Shown: positions 16,073-25,698, counted from the stretch's first letter. The stretch: 64,000 nucleotides of DNA from Streptomyces sp. JHA26 (GCF_002005565.1 NZ_BDJC01000031.1:24393-88392); one strand, 5' to 3'. A program made the numbers and translations. Notes: generated by a model from the sequence alone, not told the origin.

Positions 16073-17683
16073 TCACACCGAGACGCGCGACTCCGCCGCG
16101 TCCCGGGGCGCGGGCACCGCCACCGCCTCGCCGTCCTCCTCGCACTGCATCACCCGCGGCAGCCGCAACGCCATCACCGCTCCCAGCAGCAGCAGCCCCG
16201 CACTCACCACCAGCGTCACGTGCAGCCCGTGCACGAACGCGTCGCCCGCAGCCCGCCGCAGGGCACCCCCCGCGGGCCCCCCGAGCTGCGCGGCGACCTC
16301 GTAGGCCTCCCCCAGCGAATGCCCCGCCGCCGCCGACGCCGACGCCGGCACCCCCGGCACCCCGCCCGTCAGCCCGGGCGCGTACGCCGCGTTCATCACG
16401 CTGCCCAGCAGCGCTATCCCGATCCCGGCGCCCAGCTGGTACGACGTCTCGCCGATCGCCGCCGCCCCGCCGGACTGCTCCTGCGGCGCCTCGCTCAGCA
16501 TCGACTCGTACGCTCCGAACAGCGTCGTCTCCAGGCCGAAGCCGAGCAGGACGAACCCGGACAGCAGCAGCGCGCGGTCGTCCGCCCGGCCCATCGCCGT
16601 CAGCAGCAGCACCGCCACCGCCGTCAGACAGAACCCGGCGCACACCATCCGGCGCGGCCCGAACCGCCGCAGCAGGCGGGCACCCGCGAGGCCCGCCGCC
16701 ATCGCCGCGAAGGTCAGCGGCAGCAGCCGCAGTCCGGTCTGGAGCGGTGACAGCCCGAGCACCAGCTGCAGGTACTGTGCCGCGACCAGCTCCAGCCCCA
16801 CCAGTGCCAGCATGGCCAGCACGATGCAGCCCACCGACGTGCTGAACGCGGGCCGCCGGAACATCCGCAGGTCCACCAGCGGATGCGTCCGGCGCCGCTG
16901 TCTCCGCACGAAGCCGGCCAGCAGGGCCGCGCCCGCCACCAGCGGCAGCACGGTGAACGCGCTCGCCGGCGGCTCACCGGCGCCGAGCCGCTTCACGCCC
17001 AGGACGACCCCGAACAGCCCGGCCGCCGCCATCAGCGCGCCGACGACGTCCCAGGGACCGGTGCCGTCGCCCTTCGAGGCGGGCAGCAGCAGCCGTCCCA
17101 CCGGCAGGCTGACCAGCATCAGCGGGATGTTGACGAGGAACACCGAGCCCCACCAGAAGTGCTCCAGCAGGAAACCGCCGAGCAGCGGCCCGATCGCCGC
17201 GCCCACGGCGGCGACGGCGCTCCAGATGCCGATGGCCAGCGCCCGCTCCCGCCGGTCGGGGAAGACCTGGCGCAGGATCGACAGCGTCGCCGGCATGATC
17301 ATCGCCCCGCCCGCGCCGAGCAGCGCGCGGGCCGCGATCAGGACCTGGGCGTTCTCGGCGAGGGCCGCCAGCGCGGAGGCGATACCGAAGAGCGCGTACC
17401 CGAGGAGCAGGATCCGTCTGCGGCCGACCCGGTCGCCCAGCGTGCCGAAGAGGATCAGCAGCGAGGCGCAGACGAGGGGGTACACGTCGACGATCCAGAG
17501 CAGTTCGATCGCGCCGGGCCTCAGGTCCTCCGTGACGGCGGGGACCGCCACGTGCAGGACGGTGGCGTCGACGGCGACGAGCAGCAGGCTGACGCAGAGG
17601 ACGACGAGGACCACCCAGCGGTTGGCACCGGCCCCGGCCGCCCGGCGGCGCAGCACGGCGGCAGCCGTGGTCGTCCCGGACAT
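16073..17683 (-). CDS. MFS efflux transporter, DHA2 (14-helix) family
   Basis: A 536-residue membrane protein with about 14 predicted helices. The first helix contains LLLVAVDATVLHVAVPAV, motif D1 of the DHA2 family, and loop 2-3 has the motif LGDRVGRRRILLLGYALFG. Motif C-like sequence is GAIGPLLGGFLLEHFWWGSVFLVNIPL. These proteins export drugs or secondary metabolites using protons. The ATG at 17683 lies seven bases after ggagg. The upstream gap to the divergent mannosyltransferase gene is 248 bp, with no clear regulator next door. Confidence 0.88.
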   Translation of the reverse strand: MSGTTTAAAVLRRRAAGAGANRWVVLVVLCVSLLLVAVDATVLHVAVPAVTEDLRPGAIELLWIVDVYPLVCASLLILFGTLGDRVGRRRILLLGYALFGIASALAALAENAQVLIAARALLGAGGAMIMPATLSILRQVFPDRRERALAIGIWSAVAAVGAAIGPLLGGFLLEHFWWGSVFLVNIPLMLVSLPVGRLLLPASKGDGTGPWDVVGALMAAAGLFGVVLGVKRLGAGEPPASAFTVLPLVAGAALLAGFVRRQRRRTHPLVDLRMFRRPAFSTSVGCIVLAMLALVGLELVAAQYLQLVLGLSPLQTGLRLLPLTFAAMAAGLAGARLLRRFGPRRMVCAGFCLTAVAVLLLTAMGRADDRALLLSGFVLLGFGLETTLFGAYESMLSEAPQEQSGGAAAIGETSYQLGAGIGIALLGSVMNAAYAPGLTGGVPGVPASASAAAGHSLGEAYEVAAQLGGPAGGALRRAAGDAFVHGLHVTLVVSAGLLLLGAVMALRLPRVMQCEEDGEAVAVPAPRDAAESRVSV

Positions 17684-17931
17684 GCACGTACCTCCAAGAT
17701 GTTCCCTCGCGTCCGGCGGGCCGCGCGGGGTGGGGACTCCCCTGCGGCTCGGCCGGAGAGGAGCGGGGGCTCCGGGCCGTGCAACGGAACGCGAGTGACT
17801 CGCCAGCGTACGCCAGTCCGCCACGCACCCCCGTGGCCGGGCTCACACATCCCGCGTGACCTGTGTGGCGTGCGCCACCGCCCCTGCCGGGCCGTCCCGC
17901 CCGGCCGGTCGCCCCGCGGATAATCGGGCCC

Positions 17932-19173
17932 GTGACCGATCTTGAAACGCGTGCGGCGGCGGACCGCCCCGGTGCCCTGCGCCGGGCCGCACCGGCGCTC
18001 CTCGGCTACGCGGCCGTCCGCGCCCTGGGCCTGGCCGCCCTGGCCCTGTGGAGCGCCGCGCGCGACAAGAGCGCGTACACCCTGCTGACCGCCCGCTGGG
18101 ACTCCCTCTGGTACACCAGGGTCGCCGAACTGGGGTACGGCTACGAGGTGCGCCTGCCGAACGGCGACGTGCACTCCAACCTGGCCTTCTTCCCCCTGCT
18201 GCCCTGGCTGGAGCGGCTGGGCGCGGCCGCGGGTCCGCTGTCGTACGCCGACGCGGGGTTCGCGGTGAGTCTGCTGGCCTCGCTCGCGGCGGCCTGGGGG
18301 ATCTTCGCGGTGGCGGAGCACGCGTACGGCCGGGACGGGGAGGGCGCGGGGCGCGGCCTCGGAAGGGCGGTGCCGGGAGACGGGCGGGTCGGGACGTGGG
18401 CGGTACTGCTGTGGGCCGTGCTGCCGGTGGGGATCGTGCAGTCGATGGCGTACAGCGAGTCGCTGTTCACGGCGCTCGCCGCCTGGTCGCTGTACGCCGT
18501 GCTGACGGGACGCTGGGTGGCGGCGGGGACGCTGGCCGCGCTGGCCGGGCTGACCCGGCCGGTGGGACTCGCGGTGGCGGCGGCGGTGTGGGCGGCCGCG
18601 ATCACCGCGTTCGTGCGAAACCGGAGCGGCACCGCCGCGCACGGCGCCCTTTCCGCACCGCGCGCCCCCGGCGGGGGCGCGCGGTGCGCGCTCGGCATGC
18701 TGCTCGCGCCCCTGGGCGCCGCCGGCTACGTCCTGTGGGTCGGCCACCGCACCGGCCGGGGCCCGCTCGGCTATCTCGACGTCCAGGCCGGCTGGCGCAA
18801 CGGCTTCGACGGCGGCGTGGCCTTCGCCCGCTTCGTCGCGGCGAAGTTCACGTCGTTCCCGGCGGCCCTGGCGGGCGTCGGCCTGATCGTCGGGGTCGCC
18901 CTGCTGCTGTGGCTGTACGTCGTCTGCGTACGGCAGCGCCAGCCGCTCGCGCTGCTGGTGTACTCGGGGATCGTCACCGCTCTCGCCCTGTGCGCGTCGA
19001 GTTACTTCGGCTCGAAGCCCCGGCTGCTGCTGCCCGCCTTCCCCCTCCTGCTGCCACCGGCCCTGGCCCTGGCCCGGCTGCGGACCTCCAGGTCGGTGCT
19101 GGTGGTCGCGGGTGTCGCCGTCGCGTCGGCCGGGTACGGCGCGTTCTGGCTGAACGGCTCCGGCCCGCCCTGA
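17932..19173 (+). CDS. GT-C family mannosyltransferase (PIG-V-like) membrane protein
   Basis: A 413-residue protein with about nine membrane helices. Early in the sequence is ARWDSLWYTRVAELGYGY, equivalent to the WDSxxYxxIAxxGY lipid-sugar motif of PIG-V/Gpi18-like mannosyltransferases, followed by NLAFFPLLPWLER. SMAYSESLFTALAAWSLYAV and GLTRPVG in later helices also fit. It probably moves mannose from a polyprenol carrier to a cell-envelope acceptor on the outer face. The GTG at 17932 has no clear ribosome binding site; a TAATCG lies about ten bases upstream, so a leaderless transcript is possible. Confidence 0.78.
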   Translation: MTDLETRAAADRPGALRRAAPALLGYAAVRALGLAALALWSAARDKSAYTLLTARWDSLWYTRVAELGYGYEVRLPNGDVHSNLAFFPLLPWLERLGAAAGPLSYADAGFAVSLLASLAAAWGIFAVAEHAYGRDGEGAGRGLGRAVPGDGRVGTWAVLLWAVLPVGIVQSMAYSESLFTALAAWSLYAVLTGRWVAAGTLAALAGLTRPVGLAVAAAVWAAAITAFVRNRSGTAAHGALSAPRAPGGGARCALGMLLAPLGAAGYVLWVGHRTGRGPLGYLDVQAGWRNGFDGGVAFARFVAAKFTSFPAALAGVGLIVGVALLLWLYVVCVRQRQPLALLVYSGIVTALALCASSYFGSKPRLLLPAFPLLLPPALALARLRTSRSVLVVAGVAVASAGYGAFWLNGSGPP

Positions 19174-19449
19174 CCGGCCCCGTCCGCCCCGACCGCCCCC
19201 TGCCGCCCCGACCGGCACCGCCCGCCCGGCGAGCGCCGGGAAAATTCCGCACCAGCATTCGGTGAACCCATTGATAAGCACGATAAAACCGCCGACCGGG
19301 CCGATCAAAAGAATTGAAGTCCGCAGTCGGCCCCGTTTGTGGATTCCCGGGAAATAGACCACCCGCTGAGAGGAATCCCACATCACATCGTCATCACAAA
19401 GCCGTTGATTCGGCGGGGATCACTCCTCACTCGCTGTAACGTCGATTGG

Positions 19450-20466
19450 GTGCGTACCGAACGGAACCTCACCCGTCTGGACCGGGTGTTCGCGAGACTC
19501 GACCGGGAGCCGGAACGGCCGGCCCACCTAGATGTGCCGGAGATGAGCCGGCACCGCATTGCGCTGTTCTCCGGGACCCTCGCGTTCTATATCGCGATCG
19601 TATGGGCCGTGCTGATCACCTCGTGGCTGGTCCGGCTCGACTGGCAGGTCATGTTCTTCCGGCCCTACCAGCAGTGGCCGGAGATCCACGCGTTCGTCGA
19701 CTACTACGTGGTCCTCGGCCAGCGCGGCCCCACCGCGGTGATGGTCGCGGCCTGGCTCGGCTGGCGGTCCTGGCGGCAGCACACCCTGCGGCCGCTGCTC
19801 GCGCTCGGCGCCTCCCTGCTGTTGCTGAACGTCACCGTCGGCGCCGCCAAGATCGGCATGGGCCGGCTGGGGCCGCACTACGCGACCACGATCGGCGCGA
19901 ACGAGATGTGGCGCGGCGGCGATATATTTCCGAGCGGTCACACCGCGAACGCCGTGGTCACCTGGGGCATCCTGGCCTACCTGGCGTCGACGCCGAGGGC
20001 GCGGCGCTGGCTGTCGGCCCTGTCGGCGGTCACGTCCCTCGGGGTCGGGATGTCCACCGTCTACCTCGGTACGCACTGGCTCAGCGACGTGCTCCTCGGC
20101 TGGGCCGCGGGACTGCTGATCCTGCTGGCGTTGCCGTGGTTCGAGCCGCTGATCGGCCGCACCGAGACCTGGATCCTCGGCCTGCGGGACCGCTGGTCCG
20201 CCCGGCACCGCCGTACGGCACCGGCGAAGGAGCCGGTCGCCGCCCCCGTGGTGCTCACGCACCCCGTCACCGGCCGGGAGGGGACTCCGGCGCGCGAACC
20301 GGTCGCCGCGTCCCGCCCCCGGGCCCCGGCGTACCTGACCCCGGGGCCGCACACGACCCGCTCGGACCGCACGCCGGTCACCCCGGCGGGCAGCCGCCGT
20401 CCGCCGCACGCCGACCGCCACCCGCGCAGCGCGGCCCCGGCGGCTCGACCCCTGTCCGGCGGCTGA
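19450..20466 (+). CDS. PAP2-family membrane phosphatase
   Basis: A 338-residue protein. Six helices carry the three PAP2 motifs: KIGMGRLGP, FPSGHTANAV and STVYLGTHWLSDVLLG, which hold the catalytic His and Asp residues. The last 100 or so residues are a hydrophilic Pro/Arg-rich cytoplasmic tail. It acts on lipid phosphates or pyrophosphates such as undecaprenyl pyrophosphate. I place the start at the GTG at 19450 (MRTERNLTRLDRVFARLD). The frame is open up to 19339 but in AT-rich non-conserved sequence. Confidence 0.85.
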   Translation: MRTERNLTRLDRVFARLDREPERPAHLDVPEMSRHRIALFSGTLAFYIAIVWAVLITSWLVRLDWQVMFFRPYQQWPEIHAFVDYYVVLGQRGPTAVMVAAWLGWRSWRQHTLRPLLALGASLLLLNVTVGAAKIGMGRLGPHYATTIGANEMWRGGDIFPSGHTANAVVTWGILAYLASTPRARRWLSALSAVTSLGVGMSTVYLGTHWLSDVLLGWAAGLLILLALPWFEPLIGRTETWILGLRDRWSARHRRTAPAKEPVAAPVVLTHPVTGREGTPAREPVAASRPRAPAYLTPGPHTTRSDRTPVTPAGSRRPPHADRHPRSAAPAARPLSGG

Positions 20467-20517
20467 CGGCACACGGACAGGCGGGGCCGGTACGCACACC
20501 CCCTCCCCCGCAGCACG

Positions 20518-20552
20518 ACGGCCCGGCCCTCCGCACAGGAGGGCCGGGCCGT
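20518..20552. terminator. Bidirectional terminator
   Basis: A perfect 15-bp stem (20518-20532 and 20538-20552) with a 5-nt loop lies between the convergent PAP2 and I78 genes. Confidence 0.88.
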
Positions 20553-20561
20553 CGGCGTGTG

Positions 20562-20777
20562 TCAGCCCTTCCAGGCACGGGCCACGCGGCCGTCCTTCAC
20601 CTCGAAGTTGAGCCGGCCCACGCGGTACTCCATGGTGATGACCGTCCCCGGCTCCAGCGACCGCACCGTCGACCAGCCCCGCTCGCGCGCGAGCCGTTCG
20701 GCCGCCCCGGAATCGAGGCCGACGTAGGCGTCCGTACTGTCCTGGGGTTCGGCGGGGGGTGTCGGAATCGGTGCCAT
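20562..20777 (-). CDS. I78-family protease inhibitor
   Basis: A 71-residue protein of the potato-inhibitor-like I78 family: the core is DAYVGLDSGAAERLARERGWSTVRSLEPGTVITMEYRVGRLNFEVKDGRVARAWKG. Family features visible are YVG near the start, an Arg/Gly-rich loop and the terminal LNFEVKDGRVxxAxxG. There is no signal peptide, so it would act inside the cell unless exported otherwise. It may block serine proteases such as subtilisins. The two streptogrisin-like genes lie 9-11 kb away and need not be related. Confidence 0.8.
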   Translation of the reverse strand: MAPIPTPPAEPQDSTDAYVGLDSGAAERLARERGWSTVRSLEPGTVITMEYRVGRLNFEVKDGRVARAWKG

Positions 20778-21544
20778 GCCACCACGCTATGTCCTGCTCC
20801 CCGGGCGGGGAAGCCCCGGACCGTAACACAGGCCACAGAAGCCCCTACGGTCACATTTCTGTCACAGGATCACGGCATGAGTTTTGACTGAACTCCTTCA
20901 CCCGAACGGATGCTTCCACCCCCCTTCCACGAGCCCTGGAGGACAATTCCGGAGCGCCGCGCCGACCCCTCGAATAAGCGAACGGAAAAAGACGCCGGAG
21001 CTCCCCGGGGATTCCGTTCCCTTTCCTTCCGGCAGGCCCGAACGGATGTACGGGGATCGGATATCGGCACAGGAAGCACACTCTTTGCTCACATGTTCCC
21101 CGCGCCCGGCCCGGCGAGGACGGACCGGGCCGACGGGCCGCACGGCATCGGCACGGCGGAACCGCCGGGGTCGCTCACACGCCCCCCGAAGCGGTCGGCG
21201 AGGACGCGGAGACCGGACGCCGCGGCGCGGTGGGCACGCCGCGCGTCAGCCGGGTGCGAGCACCCGCCACATGCGCCGATTTCCTGATTTGTCGACCTAC
21301 CGATCCGGTGACTTCCGTCTCCCCGTCCTTCATCAACTTCCCTGTGGAGCACTCCACTTGACGGGAACCGTCCGGCGCCGCGGCCGCCCCGTCCCCGGTG
21401 CCGGGCGGCTCGATTCCGTTCGCCGCGGGGCGTGACTCCCGCCGCGGATCGCCCGTTGTCTTCAGCATGAGCCGGGGACCCACCCGGACCACGGGCCGGG
21501 AGCCACCCGGCCCAGCCACGTACCGCATCCCGAGGGAGCCACCC
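20778..21544. other. 767-bp gap with no recognised gene
   Basis: Neither strand has a frame with convincing codon bias. The left half (20870-21060) is less GC-rich than its surroundings. It contains a 12-bp direct repeat (cccgaacggatg at 20901-20912 and 21037-21048) and a small inverted repeat (gaacggaa at 20980-20987, ttccgttc at 21012-21019). It could hold promoters for the genes on both sides or a small RNA, but nothing is specific enough to name. Confidence 0.5.
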
Positions 21545-22345
21545 GTGCCGCGCATGCTCGACGTCAGCGACGACGTACGCGCCGAGATCGGCGACGAAGA
21601 AGCCGACCGCCTGCTCGCCGGGGGCTCCACCCCGGGCAGCTACGACTGCACGTCCTGCCGTACTCCGGGTGACTGCGAGCAGGAGCGCACCAGCACCGTT
21701 CTCTTCGTCGGGGACGAGACCGCCGTTCTCGCCTTCGCCCACGCCGGCTGTCTGCCCTCACAGGTCGTCAAGGTCACCGAGGAGCAGCTCCAGGGAGCCG
21801 TGAAGTCCATCAACGGCGACCCCGCCCGCTCGCAGCAGCCACAGCCGCAGCAGTCGGAGGCGGCCGCGGGCGAGCAGGCCGTGCTGGGCGTGACCAGCGG
21901 GCTCGTCCTGATCGCCGACGAGCTGCACCCCGCCCTCGTGGTCGAGCCGACCGCCCCCATCGTGCGGCCCGGCACCACCGGTACCGGCGACGACTTCCTG
22001 CCGCTGCTCATCGAGCAGGGCTTCACGCCGGTCGTCGAGCTGTCCGCCGTCCCCACCGTGCTGCGCGGCTGGTCGGTGCTGCTCGCCATGGGCCAGCTAC
22101 ACGCGGTGCTCCAGCCGGGGACGAACGGCGGCCGGCCGGTGGCCTGGTGGCAGGCGCACCAGCCCCTCCAGGTCACCGACGGCTGGCGCGCGGCGGCCGC
22201 CAAGCAGCAGCAGGTGCTGATGTTCGCGGCGCCGGTCGGGACGATCGGCCGACAGCCCCGGGAGGACCTGCTGCGCGAGGCGCTGGACAGAGCGGCGGCA
22301 CACGGGCAGCTGGTCGCCGCCGCGTTGCCCCTGGCAGGGACCTGA
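21545..22345 (+). CDS. Conserved hypothetical protein, 266 residues
   Basis: Begins (GTG, after gaggga) MPRMLDVSDDVRAEIGDEEADRLL. The N-terminal part has a Cys pair in YDCTSCRTPGDCEQE and reads like a small alpha/beta domain with VLFVGDETAVLAFAHAGCLPSQVV. A Gln-rich linker (SQQPQPQQSEAAAGEQ) follows. The C-terminal half (VTSGLVLIADELHPALVVEPTAPI ... LAMGQLHAVLQPG) repeats similar strand patterns. I believe it is a widespread streptomycete protein, but I know no function. An in-frame ATG at 21554 is an alternative start. Confidence 0.65.
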   Translation: MPRMLDVSDDVRAEIGDEEADRLLAGGSTPGSYDCTSCRTPGDCEQERTSTVLFVGDETAVLAFAHAGCLPSQVVKVTEEQLQGAVKSINGDPARSQQPQPQQSEAAAGEQAVLGVTSGLVLIADELHPALVVEPTAPIVRPGTTGTGDDFLPLLIEQGFTPVVELSAVPTVLRGWSVLLAMGQLHAVLQPGTNGGRPVAWWQAHQPLQVTDGWRAAAAKQQQVLMFAAPVGTIGRQPREDLLREALDRAAAHGQLVAAALPLAGT

Positions 22346-22410
22346 TCACCGGCCACGGGTGACCGCCGCCCCGACCGCATCCCTTCCGGCCCGGGGTCGT
22401 TTGGACATAC

Positions 22411-22734
22411 GTGCACGCATACGACTCCTTCCACCGCCACGGTGGCCCCTCGGCCACGCCGATCTACGACGCGCTCTACGCCGAGTACGTCAGGTCCTTC
22501 CGCTCGCTGCCGGGGGATCGCAGCGGCGAGGAGGAGCTGGAGTTCACCGGGTTCCGGAACCTGTCCCGCGGCCGGGGCTACAGCGCCTACAGCGTGGGCG
22601 CCCACAGCACCCGGCTCGGCCAGCAGTCGCCGTGGCAGCGCGTCGGCCAGCTCGGCCCGCACGGCACCGGGACGATGCGTCACGTCCCGGCCGCGCTGCC
22701 GCCGGCCCCGCGCCGGGCGCCCGAACACGGGTGA
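22411..22734 (+). CDS. Hypothetical protein, 107 residues
   Basis: Starts MHAYDSFHRHGGPSATPIYD at a GTG. The protein is hydrophilic, with ALYAEYVRSFRSLPGDRSGEEELEFTGFRNLSRGRGYSAYSVG in the middle and a Pro-rich tail. Codon bias supports expression on this strand, and a strong terminator lies four bases after the stop. No domain is recognised. It may be cotranscribed with the gene ending at 22345. Confidence 0.6.
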   Translation: MHAYDSFHRHGGPSATPIYDALYAEYVRSFRSLPGDRSGEEELEFTGFRNLSRGRGYSAYSVGAHSTRLGQQSPWQRVGQLGPHGTGTMRHVPAALPPAPRRAPEHG

Positions 22735-22738
22735 GCGG

Positions 22739-22778
22739 CGAGAAGGGGGCGGTCCCGGCCGGGACCGCCCCCTTCTCG
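22739..22778. terminator. Bidirectional terminator
   Basis: A perfect 20-bp inverted repeat with no spacer (22739-22758 and 22759-22778) separates the plus-strand hypothetical gene from the convergent der gene ending at 22800. It is the strongest stem in the window. Confidence 0.9.
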
Positions 22779-22799
22779 CTGCTCACCGCTGCTGCTTCG

Positions 22800-24278
22800 C
22801 TACTTCTTCTTCGCGCCGCGCTTCTCGCGCACCCGCACCGAGATGTGGATCGGCGTCCCCTCGAAGCCGAACTCCTCGCGCAGCCGGCGCTCGATGAAGC
22901 GCCGGTAGCCCGCCTCGATGAAGCCGGAGGCGAAGAGCACGAACCGCGGGGGCTTGGTGCCCGCCTGCGTGCCGAACAGGATGCGCGGCTGCTTGCCGCC
23001 CCGCACCGGGTGCGGGTGGGAGGCGACCAGCTCGCCGAGGAAGGCGTTCAGCCGGCCCGTCGGGACGCGGGTCTCCCAGCCGGCCAGGGCCGTCTCGATC
23101 GCCGGGACCAGCTTCTCCATGTGCCGTCCGGTCTGCGCCGAGACGTTCACCCGGGGCGCCCAGGCCACCTGGCCGAGCTCGGTCTCGATCTCCCGCTCCA
23201 GGTAGTAGCGGCGCTCCTCGTCGAGGGTGTCCCACTTGTTGTAGGCGACGACGATCGCGCGGCCCGCCTCGACGGCCATGGTGACGATCCGCTGGTCCTG
23301 CACCGAGATCGATTCGGAGGCGTCGATGAGGACGACGGCGACCTCCGCCTTCTCGACGGCGGCGGCGGTGCGCAGCGAGGCGTAGTAGTCGGCGCCCTGC
23401 TGGAGGTGGACGCGCTTGCGGATGCCCGCCGTGTCGACGAACTTCCAGGTCTTGCCGCCGAGCTCGATCAGCTCGTCGACCGGGTCACGGGTGGTGCCGG
23501 CGAGTTCGTTGACGACGACGCGCTCCTCGCCCGCCACCTTGTTCAGCAGCGACGACTTGCCGACGTTGGGCCTGCCGATCAGGGCCACGCGGCGCGGGCC
23601 GCCCACGGCGGTGCCGAAGGTCTGCGCCGGGGCCTCGGGGAGGGCCTCCAGGACCTTGTCCAGCATGTCGCCGGTGCCGCGGCCGTGCAGCGCGGAGACC
23701 GGGTGGGGCTCGCCCAGGCCCAGCGACCACAGATAGGACGCGTCGGCCTCGCCGCTCGGGCCGTCCACCTTGTTGGCGCACAGCACGACGGGCTTGCCGG
23801 CCTTGCGCAGCAGCCGGACGACCGCCTCGTCGGTGTCGGTGGCGCCGACCTTGGCGTCCACGACGAAGACGACCGCGTCGGCGGCCTCGATCGCGTACTC
23901 GGCCTGGGCGGCGACGGAGGCGTCGATGCCGAGGACGTCCTGCTCCCAGCCGCCGGTGTCGACGACCTTGAAGCGGCGGCCGGCCCATTCGGCCTCGTAG
24001 GTGACGCGGTCGCGGGTGACGCCGGGCTTGTCCTCGACGACCGCCTCACGGCGGCCGATGATGCGGTTCACCAGGGTCGACTTGCCGACATTGGGGCGGC
24101 CGACGACGGCGAGGACGGGCAGCGGGCCGTGCCCGGCCTCCTCGATGGCGCCCTCGACCTCCTCCAGGTCGAAGCCCTCTTCCGCGGCGAGCTCCATGAA
24201 CTGCGCGTATTCGGCGTCGCCAAGCGCCCCGTGGTCGTGCTCCTCGCCCGAACCCTCGGAGTGGATGTCGTCGTTCAT
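22800..24278 (-). CDS. der: Ribosome biogenesis GTPase Der (EngA)
   Basis: A 492-residue double GTPase needed for 50S subunit assembly. The first G domain has GRPNVGKSTLVNRI, DTGG and CANKVDG; the second has GRPNVGKSSLLNKV, DTAGI and YNKWD. A KH-like C-terminal domain (about 390-485) ends REKRGAKKK. An acidic N-terminal extension of about 50 residues (MNDDIHSEGSGEEHDHG) is usual in actinobacteria. Start ATG at 24278, 74 bp after plsC, so it is the last gene of the cmk-plsC-der group. Confidence 0.95.
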   Translation of the reverse strand: MNDDIHSEGSGEEHDHGALGDAEYAQFMELAAEEGFDLEEVEGAIEEAGHGPLPVLAVVGRPNVGKSTLVNRIIGRREAVVEDKPGVTRDRVTYEAEWAGRRFKVVDTGGWEQDVLGIDASVAAQAEYAIEAADAVVFVVDAKVGATDTDEAVVRLLRKAGKPVVLCANKVDGPSGEADASYLWSLGLGEPHPVSALHGRGTGDMLDKVLEALPEAPAQTFGTAVGGPRRVALIGRPNVGKSSLLNKVAGEERVVVNELAGTTRDPVDELIELGGKTWKFVDTAGIRKRVHLQQGADYYASLRTAAAVEKAEVAVVLIDASESISVQDQRIVTMAVEAGRAIVVAYNKWDTLDEERRYYLEREIETELGQVAWAPRVNVSAQTGRHMEKLVPAIETALAGWETRVPTGRLNAFLGELVASHPHPVRGGKQPRILFGTQAGTKPPRFVLFASGFIEAGYRRFIERRLREEFGFEGTPIHISVRVREKRGAKKK

Positions 24279-24352
24279 GAAGTCCGTACCTCGTTCATCG
24301 TGGTGATCGGTGGAACACCCCTGTACCGGATGATCCACTACTCAAGTGTCGC

Positions 24353-25006
24353 CTAACGGCCGGTGAGCCGCCTGGCGTTTTCCAGGTGCGCGGTGAGCTG
24401 CTTCTGGATGCGCTCGGTCGCCTCGTCCAGCGCCTTGCGGGTGCGCCGTCCGCTGCTGTCGCCCGCGTCGAAGGGGTCGCCGAAGACGACGTCGACGCGG
24501 GAGCGCAGGGGTGGCAGCGCCTTTATCAACCGTCCAGGTCGCTCGGAGCTTCCCAGGACGGCGACCGGGACGATCGGGGCGCCGCCGCGCACGGCGAAGT
24601 AGGCGAGGCCCGCGCGCAGCGAGGCGAAGTCGCCCTCGCCGCGGGTGCCCTCCGGGAAGATGCCGAGCACGCCGCCGCTCTCCAGCACGCCGAGCGCCCG
24701 GGCGATGGCGGTGCGGTCGGTGGAGGCGCGGTCCACCTGGACCTGGCCGATGCCGGTCAGGAACTGTCCGAGCGGGCCGACGAACGCCTCCTTCTTGATC
24801 AGGAAGTGCGTCGGCCGGGGCGCCACGCCCATGACCATCGGGCCGTCGATGTTGTGCGCGTGGTTGACGGCGAAGATCAGCGGGCCGGTCGTGGGCACCC
24901 GCCAGGCGCCGAGCACGCGCGGCTTCCACAGGCCGTACATCAGGCCGACGCCGATGCGCCGCCCGACCTCGGCGCCCTTCTCGGAGGGGACGGAGGGTGA
25001 GGTCAC
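24353..25006 (-). CDS. plsC: 1-acyl-sn-glycerol-3-phosphate acyltransferase family protein
   Basis: A 217-residue PlsC-domain protein. The HX4D motif appears as NHAHNIDGP and the second motif as FPEGTRGEG, both with the expected catalytic and substrate residues. It would acylate lysophosphatidic acid or a related lysolipid at the membrane. Its GTG start overlaps the cmk stop by four bases (GTGA), so the two are translationally coupled. Confidence 0.88.
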   Translation of the reverse strand: MTSPSVPSEKGAEVGRRIGVGLMYGLWKPRVLGAWRVPTTGPLIFAVNHAHNIDGPMVMGVAPRPTHFLIKKEAFVGPLGQFLTGIGQVQVDRASTDRTAIARALGVLESGGVLGIFPEGTRGEGDFASLRAGLAYFAVRGGAPIVPVAVLGSSERPGRLIKALPPLRSRVDVVFGDPFDAGDSSGRRTRKALDEATERIQKQLTAHLENARRLTGR

Positions 25007-25698
25007 TTACCCGCCCGCTTCTCCTCGACGAGGGTGACGACGCACTCGATGACCTGCGGGAGGGTGAGATCGGTGGTGTCCACCTCGACCGCGTCGTCCG
25101 CCTTGGCGAGCGGGGAGGTCTTGCGGCTGGAGTCGGCCGCGTCCCGCTTGATCAGGGCCTCGCGGGTGGCCTGCACGTCGGCGTCCTTGAGCTCGCCGCT
25201 GCGGCGGGCGGCGCGGGCCTCCGGTGAGGCGGTCAGGAAGATCTTGAGGTCGGCGTCGGGCAGCACGGTCGTACCGATGTCGCGGCCCTCGACGACGATG
25301 CCCCGCTCGGCGCTCGCGGCGATGGTGCGCTGCAGCTCGGTGATCCGGGTCCGCACCTCGGGGACGGCGCTGACCGCGCTGACCCTGGAGGTGACCTCCT
25401 GGGTACGGATCGGGCCGGCCACGTCCACGCCGTCGACCACGATGGTCGGGGCCTCCGGGTCGGTGCCGGACACGATCTCGGGCTTGCCGGCCGCGGCCGC
25501 GACGGCGTGCGGGTCGGCCGTGTCGATGCCGTTGGTCACCATCCACCACGTGATCGCCCGGTACTGCGCGCCGGTGTCCAGGTAGCTCAGGCCGAGCCGG
25601 GCGGCGACGGCCTTCGACGTGCTCGACTTGCCCGTGCCGGAGGGGCCGTCGATCGCGACGATCACGGCCGGGGCGGTCGGGGCGGCGCCGTTTTCCAC
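25003..25698 (-). CDS. cmk: Cytidylate (dCMP/CMP) kinase
   Basis: A 231-residue kinase that phosphorylates CMP and dCMP with ATP. The P-loop is IDGPSGTGKSS; YLDTGAQYRAITW is the CMP-binding NMP domain; VVEGRDIGTTVLPDADLKIFLTASPEARAARR is the diagnostic Cmk segment. Start GTG (MENGAAPTAPAVIVAIDG). It lies 122 bp after tyrA and overlaps plsC by four bases. Confidence 0.94.
   Translation of the reverse strand: MENGAAPTAPAVIVAIDGPSGTGKSSTSKAVAARLGLSYLDTGAQYRAITWWMVTNGIDTADPHAVAAAAGKPEIVSGTDPEAPTIVVDGVDVAGPIRTQEVTSRVSAVSAVPEVRTRITELQRTIAASAERGIVVEGRDIGTTVLPDADLKIFLTASPEARAARRSGELKDADVQATREALIKRDAADSSRKTSPLAKADDAVEVDTTDLTLPQVIECVVTLVEEKRAGK

Noticed and set aside
20851..21287. Short open frames on both strands in the long gap
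   Set aside because: They overlap each other, lack ribosome binding sites and clear third-position bias, and give no recognisable protein.
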